Source: Halogranum amylolyticum (GTDB taxonomy: Archaea; Halobacteriota; Halobacteria; Halobacteriales; Haloferacaceae). From it: a DNA stretch of 64,000 nucleotides. The translations under genes were made by a program, and so were the position numbers. How positions within the stretch are numbered: the first letter of the stretch is position 1; each line of letters starts with the position of its first letter. The stretch covers positions 248,001-312,000 of the forward strand of contig NZ_FODV01000005.1 in NCBI RefSeq assembly GCF_900110465.1. The letters run 5' to 3'. The notes under the pieces were generated by a model. It was not told the DNA's origin. It saw only the letters and a program-made list of their open reading frames with translations, and did no database searches. Below, piece by piece: positions 42,251 to 51,638 of the stretch.

Positions 42251-43248
42251 CGCTCGTCGTCGGAGAACGTCCCACTTCTCTCGGCCGGCTGTCGCGCTTC
42301 GATTTTCTCGAGTCGGTCGACCTGTTCGCGGTGAAGACTGAGTATCATATCCGAGAGCACGCCGAACATCAACAGCTGGACGCCGAACAGCACCGCGGCG
42401 GCCGAGACGACGGCGAGCACCTCGTGTGAGACGCGCGGCACGCGGACGAACCACTCGTAGCCGACGTAGCCCGCCAGTACGAGTCCGACGAGCGTCGACG
42501 CGAGGCCGACGCTCCCGAAGTAGAAGAGCGGGTTGTTCGTCTTCGCTCGGCGGTAGAGTTCCAGAAAGATGATGCCGCCGTCCCGGATGGGGTGGAGGTT
42601 CGTGTCCGACCCGTCGGGTCGGGGACGGTAGGTGATGGGGACGACCGCCGTCCGGACGTCGTGTTTCGCGCACTCGACGGCCATCTGCGTCTCGATGCCG
42701 AACCCGTCTGCGGTGAGGTTCAGTCGCTCGAACGACTCACGGGTGAACGCCCGGTAGCCGCTCAGGATGTCGCCGTAGTCGTCGCCGTGGATGAGCGAGA
42801 ACGCCCGATTGGTGAAGCCGTTGCCGACCTTGTTCAGCCGCGTCATCGCGCCCGTCTCCATGTCCGCGAAGCGGTCGCCGATGACGTGTTCGTACCCCTC
42901 CGCCAGCGGTTCGAGCATCCGGGTGGCGTCCTCCGGTCGGTACGTCCCGTCGCCGTCGACCATCAACACGTACTCGAGATCGACGTGGGCCATCGCCTCG
43001 CGGACCGCCTGTCCTTTCCCCTCCCCCGACTGGACGACGACGTGTGCGCCGTGGTCACGGGCGATGTCGCGCGTCCCGTCCGTCGATCCGCCGTCGACGA
43101 CGAGAACGTTCGAGAACCCCTCGCGGCGGAAGCCGGCGACGACGCCGCCGATCGTCTCGGCCTCGTCGTAGGTGGGGACGAGGACGCACACCTCGTTGGG
43201 AGAGATGCTCGTCGCTTCGGCCGCGACCACTGTCTCGACGGGGTCCAT
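42247..43248 (-). CDS. aglJ: AglJ-like dolichyl-phosphate glycosyltransferase
   Basis: Family 2 glycosyltransferase that in Haloferax volcanii adds the first hexose (glucose) to dolichol phosphate for N-glycosylation. The 333-residue protein has VCVLVPTYDEAETIGGVVAGF, LVVDGGSTDGTRDIARDHG, the DxD region LMVDGDGTYRPED, and GYRAFTRESFERLNL, followed by two C-terminal membrane segments and a polar tail. The ATG at 43248 leaves a 93-base divergent spacer to the next gene. The identification with AglJ rests on the TNNPLFYFGSVG stretch and on position. Confidence 0.85.
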   Translation of the reverse strand: MDPVETVVAAEATSISPNEVCVLVPTYDEAETIGGVVAGFRREGFSNVLVVDGGSTDGTRDIARDHGAHVVVQSGEGKGQAVREAMAHVDLEYVLMVDGDGTYRPEDATRMLEPLAEGYEHVIGDRFADMETGAMTRLNKVGNGFTNRAFSLIHGDDYGDILSGYRAFTRESFERLNLTADGFGIETQMAVECAKHDVRTAVVPITYRPRPDGSDTNLHPIRDGGIIFLELYRRAKTNNPLFYFGSVGLASTLVGLVLAGYVGYEWFVRVPRVSHEVLAVVSAAAVLFGVQLLMFGVLSDMILSLHREQVDRLEKIEARQPAERSGTFSDDER

Positions 43249-43271
43249 TGGCGGCAACTGGACGCGGCGAC

Positions 43272-43280
43272 GGTAAAAGG
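43272..43280 (-). promoter_or_regulatory. TATA-like box of aglJ
   Basis: CCTTTTACC on the minus strand lies 24-32 bases before the aglJ ATG. Together with 43311-43317 it makes a divergent promoter pair in a 93-base spacer. Confidence 0.5.
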
Positions 43281-43310
43281 GCTTCTGAACCGCGTGAAAC
43301 ATTCCACGGC

Positions 43311-43317
43311 CTTTATC
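43311..43317 (+). promoter_or_regulatory. TATA-like box of the glycosyltransferase gene
   Basis: CTTTATC lies 25-31 bases before the ATG at 43342 on the plus strand, the expected distance. Confidence 0.55.
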
Positions 43318-43341
43318 GCCCGGTGTAATACACTCACCCGC

Positions 43342-44484
43342 ATGAACGCACTCGTCGCCGTCGCGGTACTGTCCGTCGGCGTGACGGCGCTGCCGTATCT
43401 GGGGTACGTCGCCCTCTACGCTCTGGTTCGTCCCTCCGGTTCGCCGGCGACGAAACGCGCCTGCGAACCGACCGTCAGCATCGTCCTCCCGACGTACAAC
43501 GAGGCGGCCATCGTCGAACGGAAACTCGACGACCTCCTCGCGCTCGACTACCCCGCCTCGAAGCTCGAACTCGTCCTCGCGGACGCGAGCGACGACGGCA
43601 CCGCCGGCGTCGTCCGGTCGTACCTCGCCGACCGCGACGGTCCCTCGCTCACAGTTCTCCACGACGACGAACGCCGCGGCGTCGCGCCGGCGTTGAACGA
43701 CGCCTTCCAGCAGGCGACCGGCGACGTCGTCTTCCGCACCGACGCCGACTCCGCGCTCGCGCCCGACGTGCTCCGGGAGGCCGTCGCTAACCTCGCTGAC
43801 GCCGACGTCGGTGCCGTCACGGGCCAACAGACCGAGGTGCTCGGCGACAGCGAGGTCGAAGCTGACTACCGGGGGATACTCGCGAAACTCCAGAGTCTCG
43901 AGTCACATCTCGACTCGACGTTCATCTTCCACGGCCCCTGTTTCGCCTTCCGCCGCGAGGCGTTCGTCCCCATCGACCCGGAGTCGCTGGCCGACGACAC
44001 CGAGGTCGCACTCCGTATCCGCCGCGGCGGGTGTCGCGTCGTCATGGACCCGGCGCTGCAGTTCACCGAGTCCGGCGTCTCGGAGTTCCGGAAACGTCGC
44101 CAGCGGAAAGACCGCCGGGCGATGGGGCTGCTGAAACTGCTCGTCCAGCACCGCGACATGCTCGGGCGGTACGGCCCGTACGGTCGCGTCGTCCTCCCGT
44201 TCAACTGGTGGTTTATGATCGTCTCGCCGTGGCTGTTCGTCCTCGACGTGCTCCTCGTCACGGCGGCGGCCGTCTCGCTCGTCGGCCCGTTCGGACTGCT
44301 CGTCCCGCTGGCCGTCCTCGGCTTCGGCTACCTCGGCCAGCGCGACGGGCTCGGCCCGCTCCAACCGCTCTACGCCGTCGTCGACTCGCAGGTGTCGCTG
44401 CTCGTCGCGAGCGTGAAACTGCTCCGCGGCGAGGGCAGCGGCGTCTGGGAGATCGACCGCGAGTCGCGGGAAGCCTTCGAATGA
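43342..44484 (+). CDS. family 2 membrane glycosyltransferase
   Basis: The 380-residue protein has one N-terminal membrane segment, a GT-A domain with SIVLPTYNEAAIVERKLDDLL, LADASDDGTAGVV, the DxD site RTDADSALAPDVL and the acceptor region DDTEVALRIRRGG, then three C-terminal membrane segments. It has the layout of an integral membrane GT2 that acts on lipid-linked sugar. It is divergent from aglJ and its stop overlaps the next GT4 gene by four bases (ATGA), so the two act together. Donor and acceptor are unknown. Confidence 0.88.
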   Translation: MNALVAVAVLSVGVTALPYLGYVALYALVRPSGSPATKRACEPTVSIVLPTYNEAAIVERKLDDLLALDYPASKLELVLADASDDGTAGVVRSYLADRDGPSLTVLHDDERRGVAPALNDAFQQATGDVVFRTDADSALAPDVLREAVANLADADVGAVTGQQTEVLGDSEVEADYRGILAKLQSLESHLDSTFIFHGPCFAFRREAFVPIDPESLADDTEVALRIRRGGCRVVMDPALQFTESGVSEFRKRRQRKDRRAMGLLKLLVQHRDMLGRYGPYGRVVLPFNWWFMIVSPWLFVLDVLLVTAAAVSLVGPFGLLVPLAVLGFGYLGQRDGLGPLQPLYAVVDSQVSLLVASVKLLRGEGSGVWEIDRESREAFE

Positions 44485-45578
44485 GGGTCCTCCAGGTCAC
44501 GACGCGGTATCCGCCCCACACCGGTGGCGTCGAGACGCACGTCGCCGAACTCGCCGAGCGCCTCGTCGCCCGCGGCCACGAGGTGACCGTCCTCACCGCC
44601 GACGCCCGGTCCGCGGACGCCCCGCGTCGCCAACGACGGAACGGCGTCCGCGTCGTGCGCCACCGCGGCGTCGCCCCCGGCGGCGCGTTCCACGTCGCGC
44701 CCGGCGTCGTCCGGTCGGTCCGGGACAGTGACGCCGACGTCGTCCACGCGCACAACTACCACTCGCTGCCGCTGCTGTTCGCCGCCGTCGGCGACGAACT
44801 CGGGACGAACCGACGACGCGGCGACGGCGACCGCCCGCTCGTCGCGACGCCCCACTACCACGGGGCGAGCGCCTCGGACCGCCGCGACCGACTGCTCTCG
44901 CTCTACCGACCGCTCGGCGGGTGGGCACTGCGTCGGGCCGACGCCGTCGTCGCGGTCAGCGACTGGGAGCGACGGGCGTTACGACGCGATTTCGGCGTCG
45001 ACGCCCGGGTGATCCCGAACGGTCTCGACGTCGAGCGGTTCGCCGACGCGACCCCGGCCGACAGTGAACGACCGTACCTCCTCTCGGTCGGTCGACTGGA
45101 GACGTACAAGGGCGTCCAGCACGCGATTCGCACACTCACGGAACTCCCCGACTACGACCTCGTCGTCGCCGGAAGCGGTCCCGACGCGGACGAGCTACGG
45201 CGTGTCGCCCGCGAGGCCGGCGTCGCCGACCGGGTCGAGTTCCTCGGCTACGTCGCCGACGCCGACCTGCCGGGACTGTACGCCGGTGCGTCCGCGTTCG
45301 TCACGCTGTCGGGGTTCGAGGCGTACGGGATGACCGTCGCCGAGGCGCTGGCCGCGGGCACGCCCTGCGTCGTCCGCGAGGCCGGTGCGCTCGTCGACTG
45401 GGTCGAGCGAGCGGACGTCGTCAGCATCGCCGACGGAGACCAGACGAACCCCCGGACCGTCGCCGACGCCGTCGAAGCGGCCGTCCTGCTCGACGCACCG
45501 AGCGAGCCGCTGCCGACGTGGGAGGACGTGGTCGCGGAGACGGAAGGGGTGTACGAGTCGGTGGTCGCATCGCAGTAG
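44481..45578 (+). CDS. family 4 glycosyltransferase
   Basis: The 365-residue GT-B protein begins RVLQVTTRYPPHTGGVETHVAELAERL and has the nucleotide-binding stretch PYLLSVGRLETYKGVQHAIRTL and SGFEAYGMTVAEALAAGTPCVVREAG with the two conserved Glu residues of the EX7E motif. It transfers a sugar, most likely to a growing lipid-linked glycan. The start overlaps the preceding GT2 stop. Confidence 0.9.
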   Translation: MRVLQVTTRYPPHTGGVETHVAELAERLVARGHEVTVLTADARSADAPRRQRRNGVRVVRHRGVAPGGAFHVAPGVVRSVRDSDADVVHAHNYHSLPLLFAAVGDELGTNRRRGDGDRPLVATPHYHGASASDRRDRLLSLYRPLGGWALRRADAVVAVSDWERRALRRDFGVDARVIPNGLDVERFADATPADSERPYLLSVGRLETYKGVQHAIRTLTELPDYDLVVAGSGPDADELRRVAREAGVADRVEFLGYVADADLPGLYAGASAFVTLSGFEAYGMTVAEALAAGTPCVVREAGALVDWVERADVVSIADGDQTNPRTVADAVEAAVLLDAPSEPLPTWEDVVAETEGVYESVVASQ

Positions 45579-45591
45579 AGCTCCGAGACCG

Positions 45592-47037
45592 TCAGGACTC
45601 GACCGGTTCCAGCATCGGCAACGTGTGTCGGAGCGTCTCGCGGAAGTGCGGACTGACGGCGAGCAGCGTGAGGAAGTAGACCGCCGCCCCGAGGCCGACG
45701 TCGACGAGGAGCAGCGGCCACCCCGTGACCGGGAGCAGCGTGCGTTCGACGCCGAAGACGACCAGACACATCAGTACCCCCGCCGCGAGCTGGTCGGCGA
45801 TGGGACGGGTGACGACGACGCCGCCGTAGTCGGTGCGGGCGACGTACTGGTAGGCGACGAGACGGAGCGCCTCGGCGACGACGGTCGAGGCGATGACGCC
45901 GACCAGTTGGTACTCGAGACCGAGGACGATCGCCAGCGGGAGGTGGACGAGCACCGTCCCGACGTTGACGCGGAAGACGACCGCCGGTCGATCGGTCCCC
46001 TCGAGCGTCGCCTCGAACGGGAGCCGATAGACGTTGAACAGCTGGTAGAGCGTCAGGCCGACGAGCGCCGGCGCGGCCCCTCTGAACGACCCCGAGAGCA
46101 GCGTGACGACGATCTCGGTCGGCATCGCGAGCGAGCCGAAGAAGAGTGGGACGGCGATCAGCCCCGCGTAGGAGACGGAGTTCGCGAGGTCCGCACGGAC
46201 GCCTTCGCCGACGGAACTCAGCCCGCTCGATTTGACCGTCAGGGCGTCGCGGATGCTCCCGGCGAACATCGCCGCGGGCATCGCCAACTGCGCGCCGGCG
46301 CTGTAGAAGCCGACGGCGGTGCTGCCGGCGACCCACTGGACGATGAGCACGTCGGCGCTATCGTAGAGGTTCTTCAAGAGGGAGTTGGGGACGCTGAACC
46401 GAGCGAAGCCGTAGACGCGCTTCGCCGAGCGGACGGTCGGCATCGACGGCGTCACCTTCGCGAGAACGGCGGAGAAGACGCCCGTCAGCAGCGTCGCCGA
46501 CGCGAGGCCGATCGTGAGCCCGAACGCGCTCAGGTTCAGGAGGACGAACCCGAGTTGGAACAGAAAGGTGAGGACGCTCCGCGCGCCGTCGACCCACGAG
46601 GCTCTGGCGGGGTAGCCGATACCGGCGTAGAAGCGGTTGGTGATGTCGAACAGGCCGAGAGTGACGCCGATGGCGACGACGCCGGCGGCGAGTTCGAGCG
46701 TTCCGAAGTAGTCGGCGGCGAACGGCCGCAGGAGGACGAACCCGGCGACGACGAGCGCAGTGAACCCGAGGTGGACGAGTAGCCCGACGCCGAGATACCC
46801 CGAGGGGTCTGAGTCGACCTCGCTGACGCGCTTGCGGAGCGCGAGGCCGACGCCCGCAGGGATCTGGACGAGGACGAACGCCGCGGCGACGACGGTCTTG
46901 TAGTCGCCCCACACCTCCGGCCCGAGCCAGTTGGCGAAGAGGAGGAAGCCGCCGAAGCCGACAGCCGCCATGATCGCCTTCGACCCGACCGACAGCAGCG
47001 TCTCTCGACCGATGCTCAGCGACTGGGTCTCCTTCAT
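45592..47037 (-). CDS. Wzx-like oligosaccharide flippase
   Basis: The 481-residue integral membrane protein with about 14 hydrophobic segments belongs to the MATE/Wzx group (MOP superfamily), as seen in the start SIGRETLLSVGSKAIMAAVGFGGFLLFANWLGPEVWGDYKTV. It probably flips lipid-linked glycan or is needed for it, in the position that AglR holds in Haloferax volcanii. Similarity to AglR is at family level only. It lies antisense between the GT4 gene and a sulfatase-like gene. Confidence 0.85.
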   Translation of the reverse strand: MKETQSLSIGRETLLSVGSKAIMAAVGFGGFLLFANWLGPEVWGDYKTVVAAAFVLVQIPAGVGLALRKRVSEVDSDPSGYLGVGLLVHLGFTALVVAGFVLLRPFAADYFGTLELAAGVVAIGVTLGLFDITNRFYAGIGYPARASWVDGARSVLTFLFQLGFVLLNLSAFGLTIGLASATLLTGVFSAVLAKVTPSMPTVRSAKRVYGFARFSVPNSLLKNLYDSADVLIVQWVAGSTAVGFYSAGAQLAMPAAMFAGSIRDALTVKSSGLSSVGEGVRADLANSVSYAGLIAVPLFFGSLAMPTEIVVTLLSGSFRGAAPALVGLTLYQLFNVYRLPFEATLEGTDRPAVVFRVNVGTVLVHLPLAIVLGLEYQLVGVIASTVVAEALRLVAYQYVARTDYGGVVVTRPIADQLAAGVLMCLVVFGVERTLLPVTGWPLLLVDVGLGAAVYFLTLLAVSPHFRETLRHTLPMLEPVES

Positions 47038-47040
47038 CGC

Positions 47041-48474
47041 TCAGAGGTAGCCGAGGTCCTGCAGTCGGTCCTGCGTAGCCTCGTCGATGTCCGGACCTTT
47101 CCCTTCGGCTTCCTCACCCCGCTCCGCCCGGCGCTTGTACGCGGCGATCTCCTCGTCGAAGAACGTCGCGTCGAGGTCGGCGTAGGGGACGCCCTCCTCG
47201 ACACGCTGTTGCCAGCACGGCCGGTCGTGGTCGAGTTCGTAGCGGTCGCTGTCGCCCAGCGAATCCCACTCGATCTTCTCTTCGGGGTCGTCGACGCCGT
47301 AGACGCAGCGGAGCATCCGGTTCCAGTACTCGGGGTTCTCCGGCGGGCTAGCGATGCTGCTACCGATCAACTCGGCTGGTATCTGCTCGTCGAACACGTC
47401 CGGCGTCTCCCCGTCGGCGAGGCCGACGATCAGTTCGCCGAGGCGGAGCTGCGAGAAGTAGCCGTGTTCCTCGGCGTCGTAGTCGCAGTCTTCGGGCGGG
47501 TTGACGAGATACATCGGGACGTGTTGGAGCCCCTCCGAGAGACTGGAGTCGTGGCCGAACAGGTAGTCTTCGGCCTCGTAACCGAGGTTCTCGCCGTGGT
47601 CGGCGGTGATCACGAACGTCGTCTCCTCGTCGGTGGCGGCCTGCACGTCGTCGACGAACTGGACGACCTTCCTGTCGAGATAGTCGATGGCTGCGGCGTA
47701 GAGCCCACGGTGGGTCTGGACGTCGGCCATGTTTCGCTCCAGCCCCTCCTTGCCGTTGAGGTTCAGGTCCCACTTGTCGTAGTCGCCGGAGGACCACGTG
47801 TTCGAGGCGTTGTGCAGCGAGCGGTCGTAGCCTCGGACGTGTCGCAGCGGCGCGTGGGCGTCCATGAAGTTCGTGAACAGGAAGAGCGGTTCGGGACTCG
47901 TGGAGACGGTCTTGACTCCCTCGCGGGCGATGATGCTCGCGCCCTCGTCGAGCAGCTTGGGGACCGGGAGTTTCGCGAGCGCCTTGTCGAGTTCGACGGC
48001 CGCGCCGTTGGCGAGGCTCTTCAGCGGGTGGTCGTGTTCGAGACAGGCCTTCGCGAACGAGACGAACTTCCTTGCGCCCTCACCTTTGTGTTCGTAGCCA
48101 AACCGCCCGACGTGAATCCCCTCGGGGAACCGCCGATCCGGCGAGACGTCGCAGAAGTCGTCGAACATGCGGTCGAAACCAAAGCCAGACGAGGCGTAGA
48201 CGTTCGCGGAGACGCCGGTGGCGAAGTGGTCCGGCAACCGCGCGAGGAACGTGTCTTCCTTGGCGATGCCGGAGAAGTCGCGGTTGTGGTCGTGGACGCC
48301 GTGCTGGTGGGGGAGTTCCCCGGTCATCATGCTGGCGTGACTCGGGATGGACCACGAACTCGCGGCGCGGCACTGCTCGAAGGAGACGTCGGCACGCGCC
48401 TGGAGGCGGGGGGCGTACTCGTCGAAGAAGTCCTTGCGGACCGTATCGAGACAGATGAGGACGACGTTACGCAT
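47041..48474 (-). CDS. sulfatase-like alkaline-phosphatase-superfamily protein
   Basis: The 477-residue protein begins MRNVVLICLDTVRKDFFDEYAPRLQ (metal-ligand Asp in CLDTVRKD) and carries SSWSIPSHASMMTGELPHQHGV, where the modified Cys of canonical sulfatases would stand but Ser is present and R is His. TFVITADHGENLGYE and FGHDSSLSEGLQHVPMYLVNP supply the second metal site. There is no signal peptide. It ends with LQDLGYL. It may hydrolyse or transfer sulfate or phosphate groups in the cytoplasm. Confidence 0.85.
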   Translation of the reverse strand: MRNVVLICLDTVRKDFFDEYAPRLQARADVSFEQCRAASSWSIPSHASMMTGELPHQHGVHDHNRDFSGIAKEDTFLARLPDHFATGVSANVYASSGFGFDRMFDDFCDVSPDRRFPEGIHVGRFGYEHKGEGARKFVSFAKACLEHDHPLKSLANGAAVELDKALAKLPVPKLLDEGASIIAREGVKTVSTSPEPLFLFTNFMDAHAPLRHVRGYDRSLHNASNTWSSGDYDKWDLNLNGKEGLERNMADVQTHRGLYAAAIDYLDRKVVQFVDDVQAATDEETTFVITADHGENLGYEAEDYLFGHDSSLSEGLQHVPMYLVNPPEDCDYDAEEHGYFSQLRLGELIVGLADGETPDVFDEQIPAELIGSSIASPPENPEYWNRMLRCVYGVDDPEEKIEWDSLGDSDRYELDHDRPCWQQRVEEGVPYADLDATFFDEEIAAYKRRAERGEEAEGKGPDIDEATQDRLQDLGYL

Positions 48475-48611
48475 TACGCGGAGGGTCGGCAGTCGGGCGT
48501 ATAAATCGCTTGGACCGCGGGTCGGCGTCGACGTTCGGCGGACAGCGTCGCCCGCCACACGCCTCAAGGGGGAGACGGCCGTAGACGTCGGCCGACAAGA
48601 GAACTCCAGAA

Positions 48612-49631
48612 ATGTCAGGACGCGAACTATCCGGGTCTGACGATCCGATACAACAGCATTGGAAAGCGGTCACGGGACTCGCGACCACCGCGTTCGTCCT
48701 CCTCGTCGCGCTGGTGATGCTGTTCGACGTCGCGGTCCCGCAGCGTGGCCTCGGTCTGTTCCGGGCGGTCTCGGTACAACTCGGGAGCGTGCTGACGGTC
48801 GCCGGGGGGGTCACACAGTTCGGAGATCCGTGGTTCCTCCTGTTGGCCGCCACGCTCGTCTACCTCGCCGGTGTCGACCGCTCGCTCGTGGAGGGGCTTC
48901 GCGGCGGCGCGTTCGTCCTCGGCGTGACGTTCAGTGCGTTCTCGCTGACGGACCTGCTCAAGAACTTCTTCGTCGCTCCACGTCCCCCCGGTGCGAGCAC
49001 TGCCACCGTCCCGGAGTGGCTCCCCGGTGGCTTCGGTGGCGTGTTCAGGAGTATCACGACCGGCACCGGGTACGCGTTCCCGAGCGGGCACGCAATCGGG
49101 ACGACGGCCGTCGTCGCGGCGTTGGCGTACACACTGAACGTCGGGTCGCGAGCCAGCCGGTGGGCCGTGGGAGCCGTCGTCGTCGCGTCCGTCACGGCGT
49201 CCCGCGTCGTCCTCGGCGTCCACTTCCTCGTCGACGTCGTCGCCGGTGTCCTCGCGGGGTTGAGTCTCTTCGCCGTCGCCGCTGCCGTCGGCACCAGAGA
49301 GCCGTCCCGTGTGTTCGCCCTCGGGATCGGAGTCGGCCTCCTGGCGGTGGTCGCGAGTGCGACCTCGCCGGCCGGTGAACTCTGGAAAGCGGGTCAGTGG
49401 CTCGGTGCCTCGCTCGGGGCGGGGGCTGCGTGGTACGTCGCGCGCCCGTCTCTCACGCTCGACTTCCGCGGCACGGTGGTCGCCGGCGTCCCCATCGCCG
49501 CGCTCTGGATCGGGATCTACGTGACGGAACCGCCGCTCGTCGTGACGGTCGTCGGGACCGCACTCGCGGCCGCGACGACGATCGCAGCGCCGACGCTCGT
49601 CGGTCGACTTCGGGGTTCGACGACCGCTTGA
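48612..49631 (+). CDS. PAP2-family membrane phosphatase
   Basis: The 339-residue protein with about eight to nine hydrophobic segments has the PAP2 catalytic triad motifs KNFFVAPRPP, AFPSGHAIGTTAVV and SRVVLGVHFLVDVVAG (KxxxxxxRP, PSGH, SRxxxxxHxxxD). Such enzymes remove phosphate from lipid phosphates or diphosphates. In an N-glycosylation locus it may act on dolichyl diphosphate or phosphate. Start at 48612 gives MSGRELSGSDD. Confidence 0.85.
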   Translation: MSGRELSGSDDPIQQHWKAVTGLATTAFVLLVALVMLFDVAVPQRGLGLFRAVSVQLGSVLTVAGGVTQFGDPWFLLLAATLVYLAGVDRSLVEGLRGGAFVLGVTFSAFSLTDLLKNFFVAPRPPGASTATVPEWLPGGFGGVFRSITTGTGYAFPSGHAIGTTAVVAALAYTLNVGSRASRWAVGAVVVASVTASRVVLGVHFLVDVVAGVLAGLSLFAVAAAVGTREPSRVFALGIGVGLLAVVASATSPAGELWKAGQWLGASLGAGAAWYVARPSLTLDFRGTVVAGVPIAALWIGIYVTEPPLVVTVVGTALAAATTIAAPTLVGRLRGSTTA

Positions 49632-49686
49632 ACGTCAGGCGCGAGCTCCGGCGATCCGAAGTCGTCGGTGTCCGCTTCTCACCGGT

Positions 49687-49695
49687 GTTTAACAT
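49687..49695 (+). promoter_or_regulatory. TATA-like box of the SDR gene
   Basis: GTTTAACAT lies 24-32 bases before the ATG at 49719, the usual spacing for a haloarchaeal promoter. Confidence 0.5.
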
Positions 49696-49718
49696 CTGCC
49701 CCGTGAGACGGGCAGACG

Positions 49719-50567
49719 ATGCAACAGGTCGTCCTCGTCACCGGCTGTGACTCCGGTATCGGCTACGCGACGGCCGAGCGGTTCGCACGCGCCGGCTGGA
49801 CCGTCTACGCGACCGGACTCGACAGCGACGCGATGGCCCCGCTGACCGACCTCGGCTGTCGGACGTACGAACTCGACGTCACCGCCCCCGGACGGGCGGA
49901 GCGCGTCGTCGCCGACGTCGTCGCGGAGGCGGGACAGATCGACTGCCTCGTCAACAACGCCGGCGTCGGCGTGACGGGGGCGCTCGAACACGTGCCACCG
50001 AAAGACGTCGAGGCGGGACTGAACGTCAACGTCGCCGGCGTCCACCGACTCGTCCGAGCGGTGCTCCCGGTGATGCGCGAACAGGAGACAGGGAGAGTGA
50101 TCACCGTCGGCAGCGTCGTCGCCTACTGGCCGCTGCCGGGGATGGGCGCGTACACCGCCAGCAAGTACGCCGCCGCGGGGCTGATGGACGCGCTCCGTAT
50201 CGAGCTTCGCCCTCACAACATCGACGCCGTCCTCGTCGAACCCGGCGTCACCCGGACCGGGTTCATGGAGACGGCGATGACGACGGTCGACGCGTGTCGC
50301 GAGATCGGTCGCGAGTACGACGACCTCTACCGGATGCTCGGCTTCTGGCTGCCGTTACTGACGCGAACCGGCAGCACGCCCGAGGCGGTCGCAGACTGCG
50401 TCCACGAGGCCGCGACGGACGACGCGCCGAACTGGCGATATCCGGTCGGCTGGCAGGGACGACTGTTCGCGGCGTTCGGGCGACTCCCGGCGTCGGTTCG
50501 AGACCGGCTCTGGTCGGTCGCGGGCGGCGTGGCACGAGTGGCCGAACGTCTGCCCGGCGGCCGGTGA
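49719..50567 (+). CDS. short-chain dehydrogenase/reductase
   Basis: Classical SDR of 282 residues: VLVTGCDSGIGYATAERFA (TGxxxGIG), NNAGVGVTG, and YTASKYAAAG with the catalytic YxxxK. NAD(P)H-dependent reduction of a carbonyl is likely. The locus suggests a sugar or lipid substrate, though the family also covers many other compounds. Confidence 0.88.
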   Translation: MQQVVLVTGCDSGIGYATAERFARAGWTVYATGLDSDAMAPLTDLGCRTYELDVTAPGRAERVVADVVAEAGQIDCLVNNAGVGVTGALEHVPPKDVEAGLNVNVAGVHRLVRAVLPVMREQETGRVITVGSVVAYWPLPGMGAYTASKYAAAGLMDALRIELRPHNIDAVLVEPGVTRTGFMETAMTTVDACREIGREYDDLYRMLGFWLPLLTRTGSTPEAVADCVHEAATDDAPNWRYPVGWQGRLFAAFGRLPASVRDRLWSVAGGVARVAERLPGGR

Positions 50568-50576
50568 GAGGGGCGG

Positions 50577-51482
50577 TTACTCCATGTAGCCGAGGTCTCT
50601 CAGGTGCTGGACCGGTGTGTCGGAGGAGGCGGCGGTGTCGTCGGCGTCGGTCGCGCCCGTGTCGTCGAACTGCGCCTCGAGCCACTCGCGGACGTCGTAC
50701 ACCGACTCCGGGAGGGGACCGTCGACGCCCTCGGCGGCGACGAGCGCCTCGAAACTGTGGGTTCCTGGGTTCTCGTCGTCGAGCCAGCCGACCTGCATCC
50801 CGTGGTCCGAGAGGACGACCAGTCGGTCGACGCGCTCGCGGAGGAACCCGACTTCCCTGTCGATCCACTCGTACGTCTCGCGCAGACGCTTCTCGCGCTC
50901 GGCGTAGGTGTGGCCCATGATGTCGACGACGTGGGAGTGGACGCCGGCGACGGGGACGTCCCACTCGCTGGCGACGGCCAGCCAGCCGAGTTCCTCGCCC
51001 GCGAAGCCGACCAGTTCGCGTCGGAGTCGCTCCTCGGTGATATCGCCGCCGCTGGCCATCGCCATCAGTCGCCACGCCTCGCGGACGTGGTCGGCAGGGG
51101 TGATCCCCGGCCAGTAGCGGACGACACCCGACTCGAAGAGGTGACTCGCGTCGGTCTGCGCCATCGAGCGTTCCTGCCCGGCGCGTTGGAACGGTCGGCC
51201 CAGCGTCGAACGTACCTCGCGCGGGAGATACTGCGTCAGCTTGCTCGCGGCGCGGAGCGCCGGATGCTCCCACTCGTTGGCGTCGCCGACGACGCCGTGG
51301 TCGTCGGGACCGAGGCCGGTGGCGACGGTGGGCCAGACCTCCATCGTCCGCGGGAACTCGAGCGTGTGAGCGTAGCTCTCCAACTTCGCGTGGTCGTCGA
51401 GCAGGAGGTTCGCACAGTCCCACTCGCGGGCGAGACGCACGTCGGCCGCGTCGAGCGCGAGGACCGCGATGGTGTCGGTCAT
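50577..51482 (-). CDS. type I phosphodiesterase-like (alkaline phosphatase superfamily) protein
   Basis: The 301-residue protein begins MTDTIAVLALDAADVRLAREWDC (metal Asp in LALDAAD). It has a Thr nucleophile candidate in TMEVWPTVATGLGPDDHGVVG, a zinc-binding HVVDIMGHTYAE region and VLSDHGMQVGW. It lacks a signal peptide and ends LRDLGYME. The arrangement is that of nucleotide pyrophosphatase/phosphodiesterases, so a phosphodiester substrate, perhaps a sugar nucleotide or lipid-linked sugar phosphate, is likely. It lies antisense between the SDR and the arylsulfotransferase-like gene. Confidence 0.82.
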   Translation of the reverse strand: MTDTIAVLALDAADVRLAREWDCANLLLDDHAKLESYAHTLEFPRTMEVWPTVATGLGPDDHGVVGDANEWEHPALRAASKLTQYLPREVRSTLGRPFQRAGQERSMAQTDASHLFESGVVRYWPGITPADHVREAWRLMAMASGGDITEERLRRELVGFAGEELGWLAVASEWDVPVAGVHSHVVDIMGHTYAEREKRLRETYEWIDREVGFLRERVDRLVVLSDHGMQVGWLDDENPGTHSFEALVAAEGVDGPLPESVYDVREWLEAQFDDTGATDADDTAASSDTPVQHLRDLGYME

Positions 51483-51638
51483 TGCTCGGGATTCGCCCGC
51501 CTGCGGTGTTATATCGTTCGCTCGTCCTCGCCGACCCGAGTCCGTCGCTGCGACCAGCCCTCTGGAGGGGAACGCTCGTTCCGACAGACAGAATATCAAT
51601 CACAACCTACAATTGTCGGTAGCAGAACTTGCAGGACG

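Noticed and set aside
44031-45578. Long form of the GT4 gene starting inside the preceding GT2 gene
   Set aside because: The extra residues are the shifted frame of the GT2 gene; the ATG at 44481 with an ATGA overlap gives the correct GT4 N-terminus.
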